In this document: positions 1 through 8,587 of the stretch, in pieces
Position numbering within the stretch: the stretch's first letter is position 1
Layout of the letters: each line of letters opens with the position of its first letter
Source: Novosphingobium sp.
Lineage (GTDB): Bacteria; Pseudomonadota; Alphaproteobacteria; Sphingomonadales; Sphingomonadaceae
Direction of reading: 5' to 3'
Assembly (NCBI RefSeq): GCF_024642085.1
Contig: NZ_JAHEBV010000010.1
Coordinates: forward strand, 1 to 64,000
DNA: 64,000 nt
Notes under the pieces: generated by a model
Database searches by the model: none
Told to the model about the DNA's origin: nothing
What the model saw: the letters and a program-made list of their open reading frames with translations, nothing else
Position numbers and translations under genes: made by a program

Positions 1-2
1 TT

Positions 3-188
3 CATCCAGCCCAGGTCCCGATAATCAACCAGGCGTTTACGCCGACAGCTGCCGAAATCGAGGAGGCTCAGGCCATCGTCGCAGCGTTTGCGGCAAATCC
101 GGCTGCGGGGGCCTTGCAGATTTCTGGCAAGATGATCGACCGGCCGCATCTCAAGCTGGCCCAAGGTATTCTGGCAAACGCGCCGTGA
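3..188 (+). CDS. CitE/HpcH-type CoA ester lyase, C-terminal fragment
   Basis: Only the last 61 codons are in the window; the gene begins upstream. The visible residues start HPAQVPIINQAFTPT and continue with an alanine-rich helix (EIEEAQAIVAAF) and a final KMIDRPHLKLAQ stretch. This is the usual end of the citrate lyase beta subunit / malyl-CoA lyase family (HpcH/HpaI aldolase fold), where the His-Pro-Gln loop follows the barrel and the M-x-D-x-PH segment lies near the C-terminus. Members cleave or form CoA thioesters such as citramalyl-CoA or malyl-CoA with Mg2+. The substrate cannot be told from this fragment. The family call rests on the tail motif alone. Confidence 0.7.
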   Translation, partial: HPAQVPIINQAFTPTAAEIEEAQAIVAAFAANPAAGALQISGKMIDRPHLKLAQGILANAP

Positions 189-233
189 CCCAAAAGCCGC
201 GACGCGCGGCGCGGCGCCGTTATCGGCACACGG

Positions 234-482
234 TCAGTCTGCTTTGTCGTCGTTTGCGGCCGCGTTCTTGGCCTTGTTTGCGGAACTGTCAGCCTTGGGC
301 GCCAGCGGAGCCTGCGATCGCACGGTGTCATAGGGCAGCATTGCATCGCTGGCCGATCCTGGCAGGACTTCGCCTTCAGCCTTGCCGCCCGCGGCCTTCT
401 TGGCATCACCCCCGCACCCGCAAAGAGTTGCAGCCAGGCAAGCCGCCGCAAGGGTTGGTAGCAAAGGGGTCAAGCGGGCCAT
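234..482 (-). CDS. Small putative lipoprotein
   Basis: An 82-residue protein with a short hydrophobic N-terminal signal ending in a lipobox-like LCGC, so Cys23 would be the lipidated residue after cleavage by signal peptidase II. The mature part is about 60 residues of low complexity rich in Ala, Lys and Asp, with no recognisable domain. I chose the ATG at 482 over a TTG two codons upstream. It starts 7 nt after the lipB stop on the same strand and is probably cotranscribed with it. The function is unknown; lipid anchoring is inferred only from the lipobox. Confidence 0.6.
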   Translation of the reverse strand: MARLTPLLPTLAAACLAATLCGCGGDAKKAAGGKAEGEVLPGSASDAMLPYDTVRSQAPLAPKADSSANKAKNAAANDDKAD

Positions 483-489
483 CGACAAA

Positions 490-1158
490 TCAATCCTTCA
501 GGCTGGGCCGGTCAAGCCGGGACAGAAAATCGTCCATGCGCGCCAGCAATGCCCGATCCCATTGCGCAAAATCAAGCGGCACGCCAAGCCGTTCCAGGCT
601 GGTCACGCCGAACTCTTCGATCCCGCAAGGGACAATGCCGCCAAAATGCGACAGATCGGGCGCCAGGTTTACCGAGAATCCGTGCATCGTCACCCAGCGA
701 CGAATGCGCACGCCAATTGCGCCGATTTTTGCCTCACGCCCGTCGATGTCGTTGGTCCAGATCCCTATCCGGCCCGGCGCGCGCCAGCTTTCGACCCCCA
801 CATCGGCCAGGGTGTCGATCACCCAGCCCTCAAGCGCATGAACAAAGCCGCGCACATCGCGTGATCGGCGTTTGAGGTCGAGCAGCACGTAACCCACCCG
901 CTGACCCGGCCCGTGGTAGGTATAGCGCCCTCCGCGCCCTGCCTCGACCACATCGAATCGCGGATCGAGCAATTCGGCCGCAGCAGCGCTGGTTCCCGCG
1001 GTGTACACCGGTGGATGTTCCAGCAGCCAGATCAGTTCGCGCGCAGTGCCCGCCGCAATTTGCGCGTTGCGCGCGGTCATCGCTTCCAGCGCTTCGCGAT
1101 AGGGCACCTGATGGCTGCCGATGCGCATTTCGATATCGTGGCGGTGGTTATCGGCCAT
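490..1158 (-). CDS. lipB: Octanoyl-[ACP]:protein N-octanoyltransferase
   Basis: LipB moves the octanoyl group from acyl carrier protein to the lipoyl domains of 2-oxoacid dehydrogenases and the glycine cleavage H protein, the first step of lipoate synthesis in the cytoplasm. Family signatures are clear in the 222-residue product: the [11 protein letters not shown] segment, the [12 protein letters not shown] loop near residues 74-85, the catalytic lysine in [13 protein letters not shown] near 141, and the catalytic cysteine in VPCGI near 176. The frame is open further upstream, but the ATG at 1158 gives the usual family length. A further ATG 10 codons in (MRIGS) is the alternative. No lipA lies nearby. 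Confidence 0.95.
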   Translation of the reverse strand: MADNHRHDIEMRIGSHQVPYREALEAMTARNAQIAAGTARELIWLLEHPPVYTAGTSAAAAELLDPRFDVVEAGRGGRYTYHGPGQRVGYVLLDLKRRSRDVRGFVHALEGWVIDTLADVGVESWRAPGRIGIWTNDIDGREAKIGAIGVRIRRWVTMHGFSVNLAPDLSHFGGIVPCGIEEFGVTSLERLGVPLDFAQWDRALLARMDDFLSRLDRPSLKD

Positions 1159-1223
1159 GGCGCGTGTTGCGTGGCGGCAATCGCTGTGGTTATCAAGGGC
1201 CAAAGGCTGCAAAGGGGCGCACT

Positions 1224-2039
1224 ATGAAGTTTGACAGCAATCAGGCCTGGAAGGATGCAAGCGCTTCGGTCATGGCAAACCGCGACGTTCTGCTGGCTCT
1301 GGCCGGGGTGTTCATCGCACTGCCGGCGCTGGCCTTGGCAATCTTCATGCCCCCGCCAGAACCGCCTTCCGGCGCAACACCGGAAGCAGCCCTGGCATTG
1401 ATGGGCGAATATTACACCCATTCCTGGCTCGCATTGCTGGGCATAGCCTTGCTGCAATTGCTGGGCACGCTGACCATGTTGACGCTGTTCACCGATCGCA
1501 GCCGGCCCACTGTGGGTGAGGCGATCAAGCGCGGCGCACGGGGCGTCCTGCCCGTGATCGCCGCGCAGGTAATCATGGCGCTTGGTCTGGGCCTGCTGGT
1601 ATCCGTGCTGATGATAGCGGCGATTGCAAGCGGAGCGGCCCTGCTGAAGCTGGCGGCTGGCCTGCTGCTGGTTGGCGCCGTGGCCTATGTGCTTGTTCGA
1701 ACTGCACTGGTCAGCCCGATCGTGATTGTTGAAGATCAGCGCAATCCGATCATGGCGCTAAACCGGTCCTGGCAGTTGACCAAAGGATCGACCGGCAAAC
1801 TGGCCGGCTTTTTTGCGATCCTGCTGGTCGCAGCGGTTGTGATCTACATCGTATTGGCGGCGGGCATCGGGCTGATCGTGTCCCTGATCGCTTCGGGATC
1901 GACCGAAGCGGCGATCAAGGATCTGATCGCCTCGTTCCTGCAGGCAGTGCTGAGCGTCTATTCGGTCGCTATCATCGCCGCGTGCCACCGCCAGCTGGCC
2001 GGACCTAGCGCCGAGGTTGAGGCACGGACATTCAGCTAG
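1224..2039 (+). CDS. Polytopic membrane protein, glycerophosphodiesterase membrane-domain-like
   Basis: A 271-residue protein with about six predicted membrane segments and no signal peptide. The middle carries VEDQRNPIMALNRSWQLTKG. This kind of motif (a proline-rich turn followed by A-x-x-R-S-W-x-L-T-K-G) recurs in the family resembling the membrane domain of glycerophosphoryl diester phosphodiesterases and in YckC-like integral proteins. No catalytic domain is attached. The ATG at 1224 follows an AAGGGG ribosome-binding site. It is divergent from lipB and convergent with the methyltransferase at 2043, only 3 nt away. The molecular role is unknown. Confidence 0.75.
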   Translation: MKFDSNQAWKDASASVMANRDVLLALAGVFIALPALALAIFMPPPEPPSGATPEAALALMGEYYTHSWLALLGIALLQLLGTLTMLTLFTDRSRPTVGEAIKRGARGVLPVIAAQVIMALGLGLLVSVLMIAAIASGAALLKLAAGLLLVGAVAYVLVRTALVSPIVIVEDQRNPIMALNRSWQLTKGSTGKLAGFFAILLVAAVVIYIVLAAGIGLIVSLIASGSTEAAIKDLIASFLQAVLSVYSVAIIAACHRQLAGPSAEVEARTFS

Positions 2040-2042
2040 GCG

Positions 2043-2669
2043 CTATTCCTTCCAGCCCCAGAACAGCTTGCACGGCAGGACGTTCAGCAATTCGAACCCG
2101 GCATCGATGCGGGCAAAATGCTTGGCCATGAAATCGCGCGCGGCAGCGGTAAACTGATAGACCAGGAATGCGCCGCCCGGCCGCAACACGCGGTGCGTTG
2201 CCGCAGCAATTTCAGCCCCGACTCCGCCGGGCAAGGTAGAAAACGGAAGCCCTGACAGAACATAGTCGGCATGGGCATGGCCGTTCGCGCGCACGATCGT
2301 TTCGACATCGGCAGCGCTACCCAGGACAGCGGTAAAGCGGCTGTCGACAATCGTCGCTTTCAGATAATCAATGAACAGCGGGTTGGTGTCTATCACGATC
2401 AGCGCGCCGTCACGCGGCAGGCGCTCCAGTACCGGGCGGCAGAATGTGCCGACACCGGGCCCGTATTCAACGAACAGCTTGCATTCGTTCCACTTTACCG
2501 GGCCCAGCATCTTGGCAATGGTGAAACGCGATGACGGGATAATCGAACCGACCATGACCGGGTGCTCGAAGAACCCTTCGAGAAACACCCCCCACGGGCC
2601 AAGCTTCCGCATAATCTGGCGCCTGAGCCGATGCGGCAATGCCTCGTCGGCAAGCTCGGTGCTGGTCAT
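2043..2669 (-). CDS. Class I SAM methyltransferase, phospholipid N-methyltransferase-like
   Basis: A 208-residue soluble methyltransferase. The N-terminal region GFFEHPVMVGSIIPSSRF is the hallmark of the PmtA-like bacterial family, in which this amphipathic segment touches the membrane. The SAM-binding motif I follows (VEYGPGVGTF), then an acidic motif II (LIVIDTNP) and a late LRPGGAFLVYQF strand. PmtA enzymes methylate phosphatidylethanolamine towards phosphatidylcholine; close relatives modify other substrates, so the substrate is an inference. The ATG at 2669 (MTSTELADEA) was preferred over a more distant one at 2735 that would overlap the divergent promoter space. Divergent from the MFS gene at 2768. 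Confidence 0.8.
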   Translation of the reverse strand: MTSTELADEALPHRLRRQIMRKLGPWGVFLEGFFEHPVMVGSIIPSSRFTIAKMLGPVKWNECKLFVEYGPGVGTFCRPVLERLPRDGALIVIDTNPLFIDYLKATIVDSRFTAVLGSAADVETIVRANGHAHADYVLSGLPFSTLPGGVGAEIAAATHRVLRPGGAFLVYQFTAAARDFMAKHFARIDAGFELLNVLPCKLFWGWKE

Positions 2670-2767
2670 GCTGGGGGTGTTATCCTGAAAGCCGCGGAGA
2701 AAAGCTCCGCGCGTTTCACAAATTTGTCCGCCCATTGCAAGGCAAGAGCGACACGACTAGCGACGAA

Positions 2768-4150
2768 ATGATGGACCATGCCGAGACAGCTGGCGAAGCG
2801 GGCACTGTGCCTTCGCCCACCACAGGCTCGCTGCCGCGCGGTCGTCTGGTGCTGCTTTATCTGGTCATGCTGGTCACGGCGGCTGGCAATACGGCGATGC
2901 AATCGGTCATGCCCTCGATCGGCACAGCGCTCCATGTCCAGGATTTCTGGATCAGCCTGGCCTATACCTGGTCGGCGCTGCTGTGGATGACCTGCGCGCC
3001 GATGTGGGCGCGCCGTTCCGACCGGCGCGGACGCAAAGCGATGATGGCTATTGGCCTGACCGGGTTCATTGCCAGTTTCTCGCTTTGTGGTCTGACCCTG
3101 TACTTTGGCCTGAACGGCATGCTGGGCGGAGTGGCCACGCTGCTGGCCTTTGCGCTGTGCCGTTCGCTCTACGGCCTGTTTGGATCGGCCGCGCCGCCGG
3201 CAGTCCAGGCCTATGTCGCTAGCCGCACCAGCCGGGCTGAACGGACCCAGGCCCTGTCCCTGATATCGTCCAGCTTCGGCCTTGGCACGGTGCTTGGCCC
3301 CGCGCTGGCGCCGATGCTGATTCTGCCAGCCCTGGGCCTCGTCAGCCCGTTTCTGGCCTTTGCCCTGATCGCGGTGGTGGTGCTGGTTGCGCTGCGCCTG
3401 CGTCTGCCGGACGATACGCCTGCCTTTGCCGGGCGCGGTGAGGTCATGGCCGCTCCGTTCAGCGCCAATTCCAATTCCGGCCGACGTGACGCCAGCGCAG
3501 ATAGCGACCCCGAACCTGGTCACAGCACTTTGCCCCCGCCCATTACCGACGTGGCCAAGTTATCGTGGTTCGACCAGCGGCTGCGTCCCTGGCTGGTGGC
3601 CGGCCTGATCGGCGGCCACGCCCAGGCAGCGGTGATGGGAATTGTCGGCTTTCTGGTGCTTGACCGGCTTGGTCTGCGCGGCGATCCGACTGCGGGGGCG
3701 GGCCCGACCGGGCTGGTCCTGATGGCTGGCGCCATGGCCACTTTGCTGGCCCAATGGGGGATAATCCCGCTGTTCCACATGGGCCCGCGCGCATCGTGCC
3801 TGTCGGGGATGGTACTGGCGGCTATCGGCGTGGCGCTGCTTTCTGTGGCGCAGGACCTTCATGGTATTACGCTGGGCATCGCGTTGTCTTCGATGGGTTT
3901 TGGCTTGTTTCGTCCCGGTTTCACCGCAGGCGCTTCACTGTCTGTCAGCCGCGCAGAACAGGGCCAGTCTGCCGGGATCGTCGCATCAACCAACGGCGCG
4001 GCCTATATTGTTGCGCCGGCAATTGGTGTCTGGCTCTATGGGCATTCGCCGGTGGTCGGCTTTACCGTGATCGAGCTGCTGTGCGCTGCGGTCCTTGTGC
4101 TGGGCTGGCGCGGCATGGCCGATGACGATGCACTGATGAAACCGCGCTAG
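2768..4150 (+). CDS. MFS transporter, TetA/DHA1-like
   Basis: A 460-residue major facilitator superfamily protein with about 12 membrane helices split by a central hydrophilic loop (residues about 220-265). The loop-2/3 signature is present as ARRSDRRGRKAMMAIGL, and a motif-C-like Gly/Pro-rich helix reads FGLGTVLGPALAPM. The pattern fits proton-coupled drug or metabolite exporters; the substrate cannot be inferred. Two adjacent ATGs at 2768 and 2771 are possible starts; a 43-codon upstream extension overlaps the divergent methyltransferase and looks non-coding. Its stop overlaps the stop of the convergent ArsC-like gene in the palindrome CTAG. Confidence 0.85.
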   Translation: MMDHAETAGEAGTVPSPTTGSLPRGRLVLLYLVMLVTAAGNTAMQSVMPSIGTALHVQDFWISLAYTWSALLWMTCAPMWARRSDRRGRKAMMAIGLTGFIASFSLCGLTLYFGLNGMLGGVATLLAFALCRSLYGLFGSAAPPAVQAYVASRTSRAERTQALSLISSSFGLGTVLGPALAPMLILPALGLVSPFLAFALIAVVVLVALRLRLPDDTPAFAGRGEVMAAPFSANSNSGRRDASADSDPEPGHSTLPPPITDVAKLSWFDQRLRPWLVAGLIGGHAQAAVMGIVGFLVLDRLGLRGDPTAGAGPTGLVLMAGAMATLLAQWGIIPLFHMGPRASCLSGMVLAAIGVALLSVAQDLHGITLGIALSSMGFGLFRPGFTAGASLSVSRAEQGQSAGIVASTNGAAYIVAPAIGVWLYGHSPVVGFTVIELLCAAVLVLGWRGMADDDALMKPR

Positions 4151-4491
4151 AGAATATCGCGCACCCGATCCTGGGGCCGGCACAACCGCACGCCCTTGTC
4201 TGTTTCCACCAATGGCCGTTCGATCAGGCGCGGATCTGCGGCCATTGCGGCAAGAACGGTCGCTTCGTTGGCCTGGGGCAGGCCGCGTTCTTCGGCGTCG
4301 GTCCCGCGCAGGCGCAGTCCCTGCTGCGGCGTCATGCCGGCATCGCGGTAAAGCTGCGCCAGTTTGGCCGCGGGCGGCGGGTTCTTCAGATATTCGACCA
4401 CTGTAACATTAACGCCCGGTATTTCTTTCAGGATCGCCAGCGTCTTGCGCGAGGTACCGCAGGCCGGGTTGTGCCAGATTGTCGCTTTCAT
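4147..4491 (-). CDS. ArsC-family arsenate reductase-like protein
   Basis: A 114-residue thioredoxin-fold protein of the glutaredoxin-coupled ArsC family. The active-site cysteine is Cys11 in HNPACGTSRKT. The later conserved region LIERPLVETDKGVRLCRP holds the arginine and Pro loop expected in the fold. True ArsC enzymes reduce arsenate to arsenite with glutathione and glutaredoxin, but many relatives (YfgD/Spx types) have no arsenic role. No ars operon gene is next to it, so the substrate is open. The start at 4491 (MKATIWHNPAC) fits the family; an upstream ATG would run into the Fur-like region. Confidence 0.83.
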   Translation of the reverse strand: MKATIWHNPACGTSRKTLAILKEIPGVNVTVVEYLKNPPPAAKLAQLYRDAGMTPQQGLRLRGTDAEERGLPQANEATVLAAMAADPRLIERPLVETDKGVRLCRPQDRVRDIL

Positions 4492-4561
4492 GGAATCTCC
4501 GTCGTCGGCCATTTCGGGATCCCTATAAACTTTATCCGCAAACGGCAATTTGCGCCTTGTC

Positions 4562-4580
4562 AATGCGAACGATTCGCATT
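4562..4580. promoter_or_regulatory. Perfect 8-3-8 palindrome, likely Fur-type operator
   Basis: The arms AATGCGAA and TTCGCATT are perfect reverse complements around the spacer CGA, centred 65 nt before the GTG start of a catecholate-siderophore-type TonB receptor. The 19-bp size and AT-rich outer arms resemble a Fur box. Iron control is inferred from position and symmetry. Confidence 0.6.
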
Positions 4581-4594
4581 AGCGGCTGATCTCG

Positions 4595-4608
4595 TTAATG
4601 AGAATTAA
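4595..4608. promoter_or_regulatory. Second short inverted repeat upstream of TonB receptor
   Basis: TTAAT-GAGA-ATTAA is a 5-bp inverted repeat 14 nt after the larger palindrome. The stretch AATGAGAATTAATC looks like a degenerate Fur half-site, so this may be a second weaker operator or part of the -10 region. Confidence 0.35.
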
Positions 4609-4635
4609 TCGCAACAACACACTCTGGATTATGTC

Positions 4636-6726
4636 GTGAACTTTGCCTGCCGCTATTTGCTTTCTGCTGCCGTAATCGCCTGTTTCTTTCCCGTGACGGC
4701 CCGGGCCGGCGGTGCCGATACAGATGATCAGGCTCCGATAATCGTCACCGGCCAGCGCGATGGCTATGTAATCGATCAGGCCGACGCGACAAAGACCGGC
4801 ACGCCGCTGCTCGACACCCCGCAAAGCGTCACGACGATCGGGCGCCAGCAGCTCAATGATCAGGCGGTCGAGGCACTGAACGACGCTTTGCGTTACGTCC
4901 CAGGCGTAACTCTGGGCCAGGGCGAGGGCCACCGTGACCAGATCGTCCTGCGCGGGCAAAGCAGCACGGCAGACTTCTTTCTCGACGGCCTGCGGGATGA
5001 TGCGCAGTACTACCGCCCGCTGTTCAATACCGAGCGGGTCGAAGTGCTTAAGGGTGCCAACGCACTTTTGTTTGGCCGGGGCGGCGGCGGCGGGATCGTC
5101 AACCGGGTGTCCAAGTCGGCGGGGTTCAGCCGCACTGTTGGCGGTGCTTCGATCGGGATCGACACCTTCGGTGCGTGGTCCCTGGCTGGAGACGCCAACG
5201 TGGTGCTGGCCGATCAGGTGGCCCTGCGCATCAACGGCATATATGAAAAATTGGCCAACCACCGCGACGGATATGACGGGCACTTCATCGGGCTCGCGCC
5301 TACACTCGGCGTCAAGCTGGGCCAGGCAACCACGCTGACGCTGGCTTATGAATTCGGCCGTGATGACCGCGTGATAGACCGGGGGGTGCCCTCACTCGGC
5401 GGCACTCCGCTGACCGGCTACGACCGTACGTTGTTCGGCAGCCCGCGGCTTAATCGCGGCACTGTCGACGCGCACATCGCCCGCGCGCGGCTGGATCATG
5501 AACTGGCCGATGGGCTGACCCTGTCGGTGGCGGGAATGTTCGCCGGTTATGACAAGCTTTACGCCAATGTCCTGCCGGCATCAGCAACGGCGGCCACGGT
5601 TACGCTTAGCGGTTATGAAAGCGCAACCCAGCGGACCAACGCGATCGGCCAGGTTAACCTGGTCTGGAAAGGGCATACCGGCACAATCGCCCACACCCTG
5701 CTGGCGGGCATAGAAGGTGCCAGCCAGATCAGCGATGCAACGCGGCGGAACGTCCTGTTCGCCACCGGAACCGGCGGCACCTCGGCGGCAACCACGGTGC
5801 CCCTGGCGCAAAGCCTGGCCCTGCCCGCCACCAGTTTCACCGGCCTGGTTACGGACAGCCACACCCGCGTCCGCAGCCTGTCCGCCTATGTCCAGGACCA
5901 GATCGAATTGTTGCCGTTCCTTCAGGTGATCGCCGGGGTGCGGCATGACCGTTTCGAAATTGCCGCGATCAATCGTCTGAATGCGTCCACGCCGAACCGA
6001 ACCGACAGCAAATGGTCGCCGCGTCTTGGACTGGTGATCAAACCGCAGCAGCACCTCTCGCTTTATGCAAGCTATGCCAGAAGCTTCCTGCCGCAATCGG
6101 GCGATCAATTTTCAACGCTCGATCCTGCGTACCAAAGCCTTGATCCCGAGGCGTTCCGCAACCTGGAACTAGGCGCGAAATGGGAGGTAGCCCCGGCGCT
6201 GGTAGTCACTGCCGCCGCCTTCCAGGTTGACCGCAGCAATACCCGCGTCGCCGATCCGGCCAATCCCGGCTTTTTCGTTCTGACAGGGGCTAGCCGCGTC
6301 AAAGGACTGGAAGCAGCACTTTCGGGACGGATTGCCCGGCGCTGGTCGGCGACACTAGGCTATACTTACCAAGAGGGCGAAATCCGCCAAGCCACCAGCG
6401 CTGCACCCGCCGGACGCCAGCTCGACAAGCTGCCCCATCACCAGTTCAGCGCCTGGACCCGCTATGATCTTAGCGACAGACTGGGTTTGGGGCTGGGCGT
6501 AGTCCACCAGTCGGGCCAGTTCGCCACCATCAGCAATGCCGTCACTCTGCCCGGCTTCACGCGGATCGACGCATCGGCCTTTTACGACATCAGCGACCGC
6601 TTCAGCCTGCAACTCAATGTCGAAAACCTGGCCGACACCCGTTATTACCCCAGCGCCCACACCGACAACAACATCGCCACTGGCGAACCAATCAACGCCC
6701 GGCTGACGGCGCGGATAACGTTTTAA
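4636..6726 (+). CDS. TonB-dependent siderophore receptor
   Basis: A 696-residue outer-membrane receptor. A GTG start at 4636 gives a signal peptide ending near residue 24 (ARA-GG). The plug domain follows, with DTPQSVTTIGRQQLND and the FLDGLRDDAQYYRPLFNTERVEVLKG block, the signature of the catecholate/hydroxamate siderophore receptor subfamily (FhuA/Fiu type). The rest is a 22-strand barrel ending in an aromatic residue (RLTARITF), as needed for BAM insertion. It takes up Fe3+-siderophores using TonB-ExbBD energy. The palindrome at 4562-4580 suggests iron repression. No siderophore synthesis genes are in view. The stop overlaps the convergent flavoenzyme by 4 nt. Confidence 0.93.
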   Translation: MNFACRYLLSAAVIACFFPVTARAGGADTDDQAPIIVTGQRDGYVIDQADATKTGTPLLDTPQSVTTIGRQQLNDQAVEALNDALRYVPGVTLGQGEGHRDQIVLRGQSSTADFFLDGLRDDAQYYRPLFNTERVEVLKGANALLFGRGGGGGIVNRVSKSAGFSRTVGGASIGIDTFGAWSLAGDANVVLADQVALRINGIYEKLANHRDGYDGHFIGLAPTLGVKLGQATTLTLAYEFGRDDRVIDRGVPSLGGTPLTGYDRTLFGSPRLNRGTVDAHIARARLDHELADGLTLSVAGMFAGYDKLYANVLPASATAATVTLSGYESATQRTNAIGQVNLVWKGHTGTIAHTLLAGIEGASQISDATRRNVLFATGTGGTSAATTVPLAQSLALPATSFTGLVTDSHTRVRSLSAYVQDQIELLPFLQVIAGVRHDRFEIAAINRLNASTPNRTDSKWSPRLGLVIKPQQHLSLYASYARSFLPQSGDQFSTLDPAYQSLDPEAFRNLELGAKWEVAPALVVTAAAFQVDRSNTRVADPANPGFFVLTGASRVKGLEAALSGRIARRWSATLGYTYQEGEIRQATSAAPAGRQLDKLPHHQFSAWTRYDLSDRLGLGLGVVHQSGQFATISNAVTLPGFTRIDASAFYDISDRFSLQLNVENLADTRYYPSAHTDNNIATGEPINARLTARITF

Positions 6727-8003
6727 CTCCGGCGCGCTTTCAGCCAGGCCTTGTGTGTGCGTTCCACTTCGAGGAACGATTTGAACACGCTCTGGTCAAG
6801 ATTGGTCCGCCCGGTCCGGCCCAGTGCGTAGATCTGGCTGTAGTACCAGTCCTGCGCGGCAAAGCCATCAATCGCGCGGACCATCTTGAAGCGCTTCAAC
6901 CCGGCCAGAACGCCTGTAAACATGGTCAGCCCAGCCTCGGGCCGCGGCAGACTGTCCGCGCCATCCAGCAGGCGCCGGGCTCCATCGGTCTGGGCGCAAA
7001 GTGGACGGCCGATGCCGATCACGTCACCGGCCCCTGCAGCCAGCACCTGCTCTATCGCCGCGCGGCTGCGCAGCCCTCCGGTAACCATCAGCGGAACCTT
7101 GACGGCGCTCTTCATGGCGAGCGCGAAATCAGCAAAATAGGCTTCCCGTGCCAGGGTCGATGCCGCGACTTTGGGCATTTCGGGCGGCTCCATCCCCTCC
7201 ATCCCGATCAGCTTGGGCTGTTCATAGGTGCCGCCTGAAATCTCGATCAGGTCAACCCCTTCGGCTTCAAGCCATTGCACCACCTGCAGGCTTTCCTCGA
7301 AGGCAAAGCCGCCTTTCTGGAAATCAGCCGAGTTGAGTTTAACCGCCACCGCCGCGCTGGTGGGGACGACCGCGCGCATCGCGCGAACCACGCGCAACAG
7401 GAACCGGGCGCGGTTTTCCAGGCTGCCACCCCATTCGTCACTGCGCTGATTGCTGCGCGGACTGAGGAACTGCGAAATCAAGTATCCGTGCGCGGCGTGA
7501 ACCTGGATTCCGTCGAACCCGGCATCGATCGAGGTCGCCGCGGCCTGCCCGAACCGGGTAATAAGGTCCTCTATCTCAGCGCTTGTCAGGGCCACTGGTT
7601 CGCCAAACTGGCCGCCGGGCAGACCCAGCTTGACCGGCGACGGGGCCTTGGGATGCGGATTGACCGTCTTCATCGTCTGCCGCCCGGCGTGGCTGATCTG
7701 CGCCCAGAACTGCGCCCCGCCGGCCTTGGCCGCGACGGTCATCCGCCGCAGCGCACTCAGCGTTGCGCCGTCTGCAGGCCGATCAAGGATCATGTTGCCC
7801 GGTCGTTCCAGATGATCGGCATCGATCTGGATATTTCCCGACAACAGCATGCCGCAGCCGCCCTGCCCCCAAATGGAATAAAGCCGTTCCAGCTCCGGCG
7901 TTGCCAGTCCCTGCGGATCGGCCAGCCCTTCGGTCATCGCGGCCTTGGCCAGGCGGTTGGGCAAGACCGCGCCGCACGGCAGCTTCAATGGTGTATTGAT
8001 CAT
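6723..8003 (-). CDS. Old Yellow Enzyme family NADH:flavin oxidoreductase
   Basis: A 426-residue FMN-dependent TIM-barrel oxidoreductase. Diagnostic segments are the N-terminal LPNRLAKAAMTEGLA (FMN contact), AQISHAGRQT, and the family signature VHAAHGYLISQFLSPRSNQRSDEWGGS with the substrate-binding His pair, followed by a C-terminal phosphate-binding GDVIGIGRPL. Such enzymes reduce activated C=C bonds or nitro groups with NAD(P)H; the single-domain form lacks the 4Fe-4S and second flavin domain of 2,4-dienoyl-CoA reductase. It is last in a minus-strand group after the 2Fe-2S protein, with 34 nt between, which hints at a joint redox pathway on an unsaturated or aromatic substrate. Confidence 0.92.
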   Translation of the reverse strand: MINTPLKLPCGAVLPNRLAKAAMTEGLADPQGLATPELERLYSIWGQGGCGMLLSGNIQIDADHLERPGNMILDRPADGATLSALRRMTVAAKAGGAQFWAQISHAGRQTMKTVNPHPKAPSPVKLGLPGGQFGEPVALTSAEIEDLITRFGQAAATSIDAGFDGIQVHAAHGYLISQFLSPRSNQRSDEWGGSLENRARFLLRVVRAMRAVVPTSAAVAVKLNSADFQKGGFAFEESLQVVQWLEAEGVDLIEISGGTYEQPKLIGMEGMEPPEMPKVAASTLAREAYFADFALAMKSAVKVPLMVTGGLRSRAAIEQVLAAGAGDVIGIGRPLCAQTDGARRLLDGADSLPRPEAGLTMFTGVLAGLKRFKMVRAIDGFAAQDWYYSQIYALGRTGRTNLDQSVFKSFLEVERTHKAWLKARRS

Positions 8004-8037
8004 CCCCTACCACTCCCCCTTGGTCGTGTTTGACAGC

Positions 8038-8574
8038 CTACTGGCGCCGCATCGCTGGAACGGCGCGGGCCGCATCTTCGGGTGTGATCCCCGGCGCGGG
8101 CGCTGCGCTGATCGTCTCGATCCGGCGGGCCACCCGCCCCGCGCGCTGGATGGCACGGACCAGCCGAGGATAGACGCCGCAGCGGCATAGGTTGGGGACG
8201 GCGGCCTTGATGTCCTGTGCCGAAGGGTCGGCATTGCGCGCCAGCAGCGCGGCTGCGGCCATGACGATCCCGGGAGTGCAGAACCCGCACTGGATTGCCT
8301 GCTCTGCCACCATGGCCTGCTGCACCGGGTGCGAGCGATCGGCAGACAGGCCTTCGATCGTAGTCACACTGCGGCCCTCGGCCTCCGCCAGACTGACCAG
8401 GCAGGAACGCAGCGCCTGGCCATCAACCAGCACCATGCAGGCCCCGCAATCCCCCACCCCACAACCGTATTTGGTTCCGGTCAGATTGGCAGCATCGCGC
8501 AGCGCCCACAGCAACGGGGTCTGCGGATCAAGCTGGAAATCGACCGGGCGGTCGTTAACGGTCAGGCTGGGCAA
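8038..8574 (-). CDS. 2Fe-2S subunit of xanthine dehydrogenase/isoquinoline oxidoreductase type, orphan
   Basis: The protein has the two-cluster layout of the small subunit of molybdenum hydroxylases: a plant-type ferredoxin domain with GCGVGDCGACMVLVDG (residues about 37-52) and a later Cys, then a helical domain with QCGFCTPG and NLCRCG. In the family it carries electrons from the molybdopterin subunit. No molybdopterin subunit or FAD subunit is nearby. The TTG at 8574 is preferred because it gives the standard beginning (PSLTVNDRPV), lies 14 nt past the upstream aldolase stop and has a GAGGA ahead of it. An ATG at 8637 would overlap the aldolase. Confidence 0.85.
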   Translation of the reverse strand: MPSLTVNDRPVDFQLDPQTPLLWALRDAANLTGTKYGCGVGDCGACMVLVDGQALRSCLVSLAEAEGRSVTTIEGLSADRSHPVQQAMVAEQAIQCGFCTPGIVMAAAALLARNADPSAQDIKAAVPNLCRCGVYPRLVRAIQRAGRVARRIETISAAPAPGITPEDAARAVPAMRRQ

Positions 8575-8587
8575 GGGACTGTGATCC

